The notes beneath the pieces were generated by a model. The model was not told the origin of the DNA. It made no database searches and was given only the letters and a program-made list of their open reading frames with translations. A DNA stretch of 64,000 nucleotides, from the NCBI GenBank assembly GCA_963730305.1, contig CAVSRB010000007.1, positions 124,001 to 188,000 on the forward strand. Direction: 5' to 3'. Position numbers and translations under genes: made by a program. Of the stretch, positions 39,433-46,386 are shown piece after piece (within the stretch, counting starts at the first letter, position 1; each line of letters opens with the position of its first letter). Source of the DNA: CAMYMQ01 sp963730305. Lineage in GTDB: Bacteria > Pseudomonadota > Alphaproteobacteria > Bin65.

Positions 39433-39736
39433 CTACTTGTTCATGTCCTTCTTCATCTTGCGTCATGCCGGCCTTCTGGAGCGTGCCGGTCGGCGAGATG
39501 ACGACGTGGTCGTCCTTCATCGCGTTGATCGACTTGCCCTTGTACTTGACCTGGCAACTGGCGGTGCAGGACGCGGTCTTCCTGGCCCTTGGCCTTGACG
39601 CGAGCGACTGCTCTTGCCGGCGTTGATGACGGTCACGCCGCCGGCGTTGCCGACTTGTTCTGGATCGTCAGCGCCTGAGCCGAGGTCGCCGCGAGCGCGA
39701 GGGTCGACGCCGCGAGAGCGTGATGAGCGGTTTCAT
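39433..39736 (-). pseudogene. Small secreted protein gene with several frameshifts
   Basis: An AAGGAGATCC site and ATG at 39736 begin a signal peptide that is readable only across frames: MKPLIT, then ASTLALAATSAQALTIQNKS in a second frame, then NAGGVTVINAGKS. Further frames give ASCTASCQVKYKGKSINAMK, DDHVVISPTGTLQKAG and finally KMKKDMNK before the stop at 39433. At least four shifts occur in 304 bp. The pieces are in order and joined would give about 100 residues with a CxxxC pair. Either a decayed gene or a poorly read segment. A good terminator follows. Confidence 0.65.
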
Positions 39737-40076
39737 TTGGATCTCCTTGGATGATGTCCAGCGGTTCCCGGCCAAGCCCGACGCTGAACGCCGGCAGGCC
39801 GGTCTCACATCTGGGACCCGATCGACGCCGTAGCGCCAAAAGAGTTCCAACGCGGCGAAGGCTGCGAGCCGGAGCGTGGCCCCAGGCGTCGGCGAGACGG
39901 AAATCTTGTGGCCGGTCGGGCGAAAATGTGGCGGCGATCGACGGCCGGAAAAAAATTTCTCGCCCCTGTGACGCGCGTCACCGCGTTCTCGCGGCGACCC
40001 GGGCATGATCGCATCGTCAGCAACACAAACACGGGGCTTCAACAGACCCATCAGGATCAGGAAAAGGAACCAACCG
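39737..40076. other. 340-bp intergenic region between divergent small secreted-protein genes
   Basis: It carries the upstream signals of both flanking genes. A 14-bp palindrome lies at 39968-39981 and the AT-rich patch AAAAAAATTTCTC just before it (about 39950). No other ORF is supported. Confidence 0.5.
39968..39981. promoter_or_regulatory. 14-bp perfect palindrome, probable operator
   Basis: GTGACGCGCGTCAC is perfectly self-complementary and sits 95 bp upstream of the ATG at 40077 in the divergent control region. Its symmetry and its place after an A-rich run suggest a regulator site. TGACGCGCGTCA cores resemble GntR/CRP-like half sites only loosely, so no family is assigned. Confidence 0.45.
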
Positions 40077-40322
40077 ATGAACAAGATCACGCTCTCGCTC
40101 GCCGCCGCCGTCCTCGCCACCGGTATCGCCGCCGGCGCCGCCACCAGCGCCTCGGCCGCCACCGCGCCCGCCGCCCCGGCCACCACCGCCGGCATCACCT
40201 TCCAGGCGCCCAAGGTCCCGGCGACCCAGCAGGCCAGCTACTTCTACCGCTACCGCTGCTACTACTTCCGCTACGGCTACCGCGTCTATCGCCGCTGCTA
40301 CATCCGCTACTACTACTACTAG
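40077..40322 (+). CDS. Small secreted Tyr/Arg-rich protein
   Basis: 81 residues from the ATG at 40077, preceded by AAAAGGAACC. The signal peptide (about 1-28) is KITLSLAAAVLATGIAAGAA with an Ala-rich cleavage region. The mature part is about 50 residues, and its last 27 contain alternating Tyr and Arg with two Cys, for example YFYRYRCYYFRYGYRVYR. No family recognised. The composition suggests RNA, polysaccharide or membrane binding or a cross-linked structural peptide; this is speculation. It is followed by a terminator hairpin. Confidence 0.75.
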   Translation: MNKITLSLAAAVLATGIAAGAATSASAATAPAAPATTAGITFQAPKVPATQQASYFYRYRCYYFRYGYRVYRRCYIRYYYY

Positions 40323-40372
40323 GCCCTGCCCAGCCTGGCCCTTCCCTCCGCCACCTCCCGCCTCTCCCGGTG

Positions 40373-40398
40373 CGGCCGGCCCCCAAAAGGGCCGGCCG
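40373..40398 (+). terminator. Hairpin after the Tyr/Arg-rich protein gene
   Basis: CGGCCGGCCC and GGGCCGGCCG form a perfect 10-bp stem with loop CCAAAA, 50 bp past the stop. Only a short T-rich tail (TTGCCGTTTG) follows. Confidence 0.65.
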
Positions 40399-40443
40399 TT
40401 GCCGTTTGCGGGAGGCGGGACACGACGCAAGCCCCTGGCGCCA

Positions 40444-40462
40444 CCCCGGCCTCGAGCCGGGG
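40444..40462. repeat. GC-rich palindrome, REP-like
   Basis: CCCCGGCCTCGAGCCGGGG is an inverted repeat of CCCCGGC arms followed by TCCAGGGACGACGGG. It lies between convergent genes and resembles dispersed extragenic palindromes of GC-rich genomes. Confidence 0.55.
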
Positions 40463-40581
40463 TCCAGGGACGACGGGCGGTGTTCGTCGATTTAGCGGCT
40501 AGCCATCAGCACCCGGCCGCACGCCCCGTCCGACGCGAAAGCGGCTCGTCATCTAACGCGGGGGCTCGGGGCGTGCCGCGT

Positions 40582-42243
40582 TCAGATCTGCCCGCGAAAC
40601 GCATTCGTGATCGGATAGCGGCGGTCCTTGCCGAAGGCCCGTCTCGTCAGCTTGACCCCGGGCGGCGCCTGGCGGCGCTTGTATTCGGCGGTGTCGAGCA
40701 TGCGCCAGACCCGCTGGACGGTGGCGAGTTCGTGGCCGCGGGCGACGATCTCGCCGGTGCCCAGGTCGTGTTCGATCAGGCAGCGCAGGATGTCGTCGAG
40801 CTCGTCGTAGGGCGGCAGCGTGTCCTGGTCGGTCTGGTCGGGCTTGAGCTCGGCCGACGGCGGCTTGGTGATGATCCGCTCGGGGATCACCCGGCCCGCC
40901 GGCCCCAGCCCGCCCGCCGGCGTCGCCTGGTTACGCCAGTTGGCGAACCGGAACACGTCGGTCTTGTAGACGTCCTTCAGCACCGAATAGCCGCCGGCCA
41001 TGTCGCCGTAGAGGGTGGCGTAGCCGACCGACATCTCCGACTTGTTGCCGGTCGACAGCAGCATGTGGCCGAACTTGTTGGAGATCGCCATCAGGGTGAT
41101 GCCGCGGGCGCGGGCCTGGATGTTCTCCTCGGTGGTGTCGGGAACGCGGCCCTCGAACAAGGGCGCCAACATGTCGCCGAAGGCCGTCATCGCCGGCTCG
41201 ATCGACACGGTGTCGAGCCGCGTGCCCAGCGCCGCGGCGCACGCGGCGGCGTCCTCCAGGCTCTCCTGCGAGGTGTAGGGCGACGGCATCATCACGGTCC
41301 AGACATGCTCGGGCCCGAGCGCATCGACCGCGACCGCCGCCGACAGCGCCGAATCGATGCCGCCCGACAGGCCGAGCGCGATGCCGGGGAAGCCGTTCTT
41401 GCGCACGTAGTCGCGCAGGCCGAGCATCATCGCCTGGTACATGCCTTCGAGGCCGTTGACGGGCGCGTCGTGCGGCCCCTCGGCGCAGCGCCAGCCATCC
41501 GCCCCGCGCGCCCAGCGGGTGACGTAGACCGCCTCGCGCCAGCTCGGGCCGAGGAAGGCGTCGCCGCCGTCTGCGTCGAGCCCGAACGAGGCGCCGTCGA
41601 AGACCAGCTCGTCCTGGCCGCCGACCTGGTTGACGTAGACCAGCGGCAAGCCGGTCTCGCCCACCCGCGTCTCGGCGTAGGCCCGGCGGACGTCGCCCTT
41701 GTCGGAATCGTAGGGCGAACCGTTGAGCACGAGGAGCAGCTCGGCGCCCGATTCGGCCAGACATTCGGCAACGTCGGGCTCCCACATGTCCTCGCAGATC
41801 ATGACGCCGAGCCGGACGTCGCGGAAGTTGACCGGCCCGGGCAGCGGCCCCGCCGCGAACACCCGCTTCTCGTCGAACACGCCGTAGTTGGGCAGCTCGT
41901 GCTTGAGCCGGGTCGAGGCGATCTCGCCGCCGTCGAGCAGCAGCGCGCCGTTGTAGACCAGGTCGCTCCGGCGCACCGGCGCGCCGATCAGCATCGCCGG
42001 ACCGCCGCCCGCGGTCTCGCGGCACAGGGCGGCGACCGCGGCGTCGGTCTTGTCGAGGAAGAAAGGCTTGAGGATCAGGTCCTCGGGCGGGTAGCCGCAC
42101 ACGACCAGCTCGCTGTAGACGACCAGGTCGGCGCCCAGCCGCTCGGCCTCGGCGTAGGCGGCGCGGATGCGGGCGACGTTGCCGTCGATGTCGCCGACGA
42201 CCGGGTTGAGCTGGGCGACGGCGATGGTCAGGGTGTCGGTCAT
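40582..42243 (-). CDS. nadE: Glutamine-dependent NAD+ synthetase
   Basis: 553 residues. An N-terminal nitrilase-like glutaminase domain (1-270) has the Glu in YSELVVCGYPPED, the Lys in LKHELPNYGVFDE and the nucleophilic Cys in VMICEDMWEP. A C-terminal NAD synthetase domain has the PP-loop LGLSGGIDSALSAAVA (Ser293 region) and STGNKSEMSVGY. It makes NAD+ from deamido-NAD+, ATP and glutamine. The nicotinate phosphoribosyltransferase gene 9 kb away feeds the same pathway. Confidence 0.96.
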   Translation of the reverse strand: MTDTLTIAVAQLNPVVGDIDGNVARIRAAYAEAERLGADLVVYSELVVCGYPPEDLILKPFFLDKTDAAVAALCRETAGGGPAMLIGAPVRRSDLVYNGALLLDGGEIASTRLKHELPNYGVFDEKRVFAAGPLPGPVNFRDVRLGVMICEDMWEPDVAECLAESGAELLLVLNGSPYDSDKGDVRRAYAETRVGETGLPLVYVNQVGGQDELVFDGASFGLDADGGDAFLGPSWREAVYVTRWARGADGWRCAEGPHDAPVNGLEGMYQAMMLGLRDYVRKNGFPGIALGLSGGIDSALSAAVAVDALGPEHVWTVMMPSPYTSQESLEDAAACAAALGTRLDTVSIEPAMTAFGDMLAPLFEGRVPDTTEENIQARARGITLMAISNKFGHMLLSTGNKSEMSVGYATLYGDMAGGYSVLKDVYKTDVFRFANWRNQATPAGGLGPAGRVIPERIITKPPSAELKPDQTDQDTLPPYDELDDILRCLIEHDLGTGEIVARGHELATVQRVWRMLDTAEYKRRQAPPGVKLTRRAFGKDRRYPITNAFRGQI

Positions 42244-42386
42244 GGCGCGGTTATGCCAAAGCGGCGCGGGCGATACAAAGACTTCGACGCCCCGCCGCGC
42301 CCTCGGAATTGCCCGCCGGGCATCAAAATCGCGCCATATTCCTCTGGTCTTGTCGGCCGCGCAATTGGGACAATCCGGGCCAGCGC

Positions 42387-42896
42387 ATGAATCGATGCCT
42401 GCACGCGGCCGCCGCCGCCCTGTTCTGCCTGCTCGCCAGCCTCGCCGCCAGCGCCGCGGCGGCGGCCGGTCCGACGGTGGAAACGGTCGAGTACGGCGTG
42501 TTCGCGATCAGCGGCGTGCGCCGGGTCGCCATGCCCCACTCGGTCACCGGCGAGATGAACGTGATCACGCGCGCGCGCCTCAAGCGCACCGCGAGAGTGA
42601 TCGCGGCGCAGCCGGGGCGCAGCTTCGGCTGGCGCTACCGCTTCCACGGCCTGCCCAAGGGCGCCGTCGTCACCCTGCGCACCGTGCATCCGGCGCTGAC
42701 CAACCCCAAGACCGGCGTGACGATGGCGCAGAGCGAGCGCCACGTGCGGATCGCCCACCCGGAGGGCATCCGCTATACCGGATATACCTTTGATTATCCT
42801 TGGGAAATGGCCGAGGGCGATTGGCTGTTCCAGATCCTCTACCACGGTCGCGTGATCGGCGAGCGGCCGTTCCGGATCGTCGTTCCGCTCAACTGA
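42387..42896 (+). CDS. DUF3859 family secreted protein, paralogue 1
   Basis: 169 residues. A signal peptide (1-28, ending AASAAAAAG) leads a single domain. The shared core is ETVEYGVFAIS near the N terminus, PKGAVVTLRTVHPALTNPKT in the middle and FDYPWEMAEGDWLFQILYHG near the end, closing with RIVVPLN. The same blocks recur in the next three genes. Function is unknown; the domain looks like a beta-sandwich and should be periplasmic. Its start is divergent from nadE, 143 bp apart. Confidence 0.8.
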   Translation: MNRCLHAAAAALFCLLASLAASAAAAAGPTVETVEYGVFAISGVRRVAMPHSVTGEMNVITRARLKRTARVIAAQPGRSFGWRYRFHGLPKGAVVTLRTVHPALTNPKTGVTMAQSERHVRIAHPEGIRYTGYTFDYPWEMAEGDWLFQILYHGRVIGERPFRIVVPLN

Positions 42897-43036
42897 GCGC
42901 CGAGACGGGCGCCGGCCGGCGGCGCACAAGCGGGTATCGGTCCGCCCCGCCGCCGCGTATATGACTCGACGGCTGCCCCGGGGAACCGGTCCGGGCGGCC
43001 CGGAAGCGCTGCCCAACGAGGGAAATCGGACCGCCC

Positions 43037-43549
43037 ATGCGCCCAGCCGCCCGCCTCGCCGCCGTCCTGCTCCTGCTGGCGCCCGCGCCGACGATCGCCG
43101 CCGCCCCGGCCGCCGCGGAGCCGAGCGCCCAGATCACCCATTACGGCCGCTACGAGACCGAGCGCACCGGCCAGCGGGTCAAGAAGCCCAAGACCGCGTC
43201 GGGCGAGGTCTCGCCGGTCCGGCGCCGCCGGCTGGTCAAGCAGACCACGACCATCTTCGGCCAGCTCGACCGCTCGTTCGGCATCGAGCTCGACCTGCGC
43301 GGCTTCCCGCCGGGCCCGGTCAACCTGACCATCCGCACGCTCCACCCGCCGCTGACCAACCCGAAGAGCCACCGCACCCTGGCGGCGAGCGAGTACGACT
43401 GGGAGGTGGTCGGCCGCCGGGGCGTCTATTTCGGCTTCACCTTCGATTACCGCTGGGAGCTGGCCGAGGGTATCTGGGTCCAGCAGATATGGTACAAGGG
43501 CAAGCTGCTCGCGCAGAAGAAGTTCAAGATCGTGATTCCCTTGAACTGA
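43037..43549 (+). CDS. DUF3859 family secreted protein, paralogue 2
   Basis: 170 residues with a signal peptide (1-27). Matching blocks: ITHYGRYETERT, GPVNLTIRTLHPPLTNPKSH, FDYRWELAEGIWVQQIWYKG and KIVIPLN. It differs from the others mainly in a Lys/Arg-rich loop (QRVKKPKTASGEVSPVRRRR). It lies 140 bp after paralogue 1 and 20 bp before paralogue 3, so it may begin the tight part of the operon. Confidence 0.8.
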   Translation: MRPAARLAAVLLLLAPAPTIAAAPAAAEPSAQITHYGRYETERTGQRVKKPKTASGEVSPVRRRRLVKQTTTIFGQLDRSFGIELDLRGFPPGPVNLTIRTLHPPLTNPKSHRTLAASEYDWEVVGRRGVYFGFTFDYRWELAEGIWVQQIWYKGKLLAQKKFKIVIPLN

Positions 43550-43569
43550 GCGGAAACCAGGCAGGCACC

Positions 43570-44127
43570 ATGCGACGACGTCTCCTCGCCGCCCCGACGG
43601 GAATGCTGGCCAGACGGCCGGCCGGACTGGTCGCCGGATCCGTGCTGGGCCTGCTGCTGGTCCCGCCGCTCGCGGCCCCCGCGGCGGCCGACGACGCCAA
43701 GCGCGGCATCGAGATCATCGACTACGGCATCTATTCGCTGAACATCACCCGCCGGGTGGCGGCGCCCGGCGACGTCAGCCGCGAGCGCAACATCGTCGCC
43801 AACGTCCGGGTGATCCGCAAGGAGCGGACGATCCTGGCCCAGCCCGAGCGCAGCTTCGGCTATCAGTTCCGCATCACCGACCCGGCGCTGGCCCGCAAGC
43901 GGATCGTGCTGCGGACGATCTTCCCAAAGCTGACCAACCCGGCGACCGGCACCAGCGCGACCAGCCAGGAGCGGGTCATCTCGGTCCGCCTCAACGCGCC
44001 GATCTACGACGGCTACCGCTTCGACTACCACTGGGAGATGGCCGAAGGCATCTGGCGCTTCCAGATCGTGATCGACGGCAAGGTCGTCTCCGAGCAGCGG
44101 TTCAAAGTCGTCGTGCCGCTCAACTGA
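43570..44127 (+). CDS. DUF3859 family secreted protein, paralogue 3
   Basis: 185 residues with a long, positively charged signal region (1-41). Core blocks: IEIIDYGIYSLNITRRV, RKRIVLRTIFPKLTNPATG, FDYHWEMAEGIWRFQIVIDG and KVVVPLN. Closest to paralogue 4 in overall form. The longer open frame upstream lies inside the previous gene and is not used. Its TGA overlaps the ATG of paralogue 4 (TGATG). Confidence 0.8.
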   Translation: MRRRLLAAPTGMLARRPAGLVAGSVLGLLLVPPLAAPAAADDAKRGIEIIDYGIYSLNITRRVAAPGDVSRERNIVANVRVIRKERTILAQPERSFGYQFRITDPALARKRIVLRTIFPKLTNPATGTSATSQERVISVRLNAPIYDGYRFDYHWEMAEGIWRFQIVIDGKVVSEQRFKVVVPLN

Positions 44128-44669
44128 TGCCGGCGCGCCTGTTCCTCTCGCTGCTCCTGCTGGCCGTGCCCGCGCTGGCGACGCCCGCCGCCGCTCAGGA
44201 CGCCACCAAGCCGAAGACCGACACGTCCAGAACCGGCGCATCGAAGACCGGGGTCGCGATCCGCGAGTTCGGCATCTACCGGCTGCGCATCACCGGCTAC
44301 ACCAAGGCGCCTCAGGACGTCGCCGGCGAGCGCTTCCTCGCCGACAACGTCGAGCTGTTCCGCAAGACCAAGCAGATCCTGGCCCAGCCCAAGCTGACCT
44401 TCGGCTTCGGCTACCAGGTCACCGACCCGGCCCTGATCGGCAAGCGGCTGACGCTCGAGCTGCAGTTCCCCGAGATGACCAACCCGGCGACCGGCAAGCA
44501 CGCGCGCACGCTGACCGACAGCTTCGTCGCCATGCCCGGCATGCGCCGCGAGCTGTTCCGCTTCGACAACACCTGGGAAATGGCCGAGGGCATCTGGACC
44601 TACCGGCTCAAGCACAATGGCAAGGTGCTGGCGACGATCAGGTTCAAGGTGATCGTGGCGCTGAACTGA
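44127..44669 (+). CDS. DUF3859 family secreted protein, paralogue 4
   Basis: 180 residues. Signal peptide 1-23 (ARLFLSLLLLAVPALATPAA). Core blocks: VAIREFGIYRLRITGYTK, KRLTLELQFPEMTNPATGKH, FDNTWEMAEGIWTYRLKHNG and KVIVALN. It starts inside the stop of paralogue 3, so both are translationally coupled. It is the last gene before the AT-rich gap. Confidence 0.8.
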   Translation: MPARLFLSLLLLAVPALATPAAAQDATKPKTDTSRTGASKTGVAIREFGIYRLRITGYTKAPQDVAGERFLADNVELFRKTKQILAQPKLTFGFGYQVTDPALIGKRLTLELQFPEMTNPATGKHARTLTDSFVAMPGMRRELFRFDNTWEMAEGIWTYRLKHNGKVLATIRFKVIVALN

Positions 44670-44974
44670 GGCAAGTCGGAATCCAAAGTTTCCTACAAAT
44701 ATAGTGTAAATTGAAATAAATTTTCGTATATATATTCCATAGATATCTATAGAATTAATAAAATAATAAATTAACTCAATTCAAATTTTTCTAAAATAAA
44801 GATATATATCTAATTCAAATTCTATAAAATTCAGAACAATCGAATTTCATGGTGATTTTTCCGTTCCCAACGGAATTCGTGGAGACAATTACTTCAAATA
44901 TACCTAGGGTGAGGGCTTGGCCGGGCGGCAGACCCGTGGCTGTCCGCGGCACGAAGAAAAAAGTCAGGTTCGGT
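44670..44974. other. Extremely AT-rich intergenic island
   Basis: From about 44690 to 44850 almost every base is A or T, with runs such as AATAAATTTTCG and ATAAAATAATAAATTAAC, in a genome that is otherwise near 70 percent GC. A 12-bp palindrome ATAGATATCTAT lies at 44739-44750. The last 100 bp return gradually to normal composition. No ORF of note. This is a likely promoter and silencer-type region for the VWA gene that follows, or an insertion of foreign DNA. Confidence 0.85.
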
Positions 44975-46316
44975 ATGCGCACGGCATTGCTCGTATTTCT
45001 CACCGCTTCCTTGCTCACCCCCGGCCTGGCGCAGGCCCAACCCGCCAAGCCGGCCAAGCCAACCATTGCCCGCGAGGCGGTGCCGCCGGCGCTCGACCAT
45101 TTGTGGACTTGGATTGACAGGCCCAAGTTTGCCAAGACCAAGGTATCGGTGCGAAAAGGGCAGGTGGCGTTCACCTTCGTCGGCCAGGCAGGTCCATACG
45201 TGTGGGCGCGCTGGACCAAGCCGAAGTTGATCGGCCAAATTTGGGAGGTCATAAGCAGGAAAAGCGTCCGGGACCACTGCCCCAAATGGCGCAAAGGGCA
45301 ATGGGTTCCCATCGAACTGACGTTATCCGCTGACGGCAAACGCCTGGAGGGCCGGTGGCTCCAGTACAAAGTGGCGGACAAAGGCCCAAATCCCAGCGGC
45401 AAGCCATGCCACGTCATCTATCGGCGATGGGTGTCTGTCACCCTCACGCGCGCCGTGCCTGCCAACGGTCGCCTGCGCGTCGCCGCCGCCGCGCACAGCA
45501 GCGCGCTGGTCCCGGCCCAGATCGCCCTGCTGCTCGACGCCTCGGGGTCGATGCGACAGCGACTGCCCAACGGCACGACCAAGATCGCTGCCGCCAAGCA
45601 GGTGATGCGTGCGGTGATCGCGAACCTGCCCGCCACGGCCCTCGTCGGATTGCGGGTCTACGGCCATCGCTACCGCTCCCGGCCCAAGCGACGCAGCTGC
45701 ACGGATTCGGAGCTCCTGGTTCCGTTCGGCCGCGACAACCACGCCCGCCTGATCGGCGCTATAGACAAGCTTCGCCCGCGTGGCCAGACCCCGATCGGCC
45801 TGTCGCTGGCGCGAACTCGCGGACGATTTCGGCGATGCCAAGGGTTACAAGCTCGTCGTCCTGGTCAGCGACGGCATCGAGACCTGCGCGCGGCATGCCA
45901 AGGACCGGTTCTATCCCGTCGCCGTGATCCAACGGCTGCGCGCCCGCGGCCTCAAGTTGCGCGTCAATGTGGTCGGGCTCGACATCAGCAAGAGTAAGAC
46001 GCGCGCCTTCCTCAAACAGATCGCAGACGAAACCGGCGGCGGCTATTTCGGCGCCAAGGACGCCCGCCAGCTCGAAGCGGCGCTCAAGCGGGCGTTCGAC
46101 GCCTCGTTCGTGGTCCGGACCCCCACCGGGAAGACCATCGCCAAGGGAACGGTCGGCGGCCCCGCGGTCACGGTTCCGGTGGGCAAATACCAGGTCTCGA
46201 TCTCCGGCGCGGTCACCCTGACGGCCGACAACGTCGTGGTCAGCAACGACAAGGAAGCGTTGCTAACGGTCACCTGCGTCAACGGCCAGGTCCAGATCCA
46301 ACGTAGCGTACACTAA
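44975..46316 (+). pseudogene. Secreted VWA-domain protein, frameshifted
   Basis: Signal peptide from the ATG at 44975 (RTALLVFLTASLLTPGLAQA). A ~150-residue unique N-terminal domain with two Cys follows, then a von Willebrand A domain. Its MIDAS motif is DASGS at Asp188, followed by KIAAAKQVMRAVIANLPATA. The frame breaks near 45812, where GLSLAR should run into ELADDFGDAKGYKLVVLVSD in another frame. The remaining VWA half (including VVLVSDGIETC) and a beta-rich tail run to 46316. The 1342-bp span is one base over a whole number of codons, so a single indel fits. Joined product about 446 residues. The first 400 bp have lower GC than the surroundings. Confidence 0.8.
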
Positions 46317-46386
46317 GACCGGTTGCCGGCAGTTCGACGGCAGCGACCCCAAGTGCTCGTCCGAGCACGGCGATCGGGAGGTCGAA

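Noticed and set aside
42961..43569. N-terminal extension of DUF3859 paralogue 3 through paralogue 2
   Set aside because: The extension is Arg/Pro/Gly-rich shadow; the ATG at 43570 gives a proper signal peptide.
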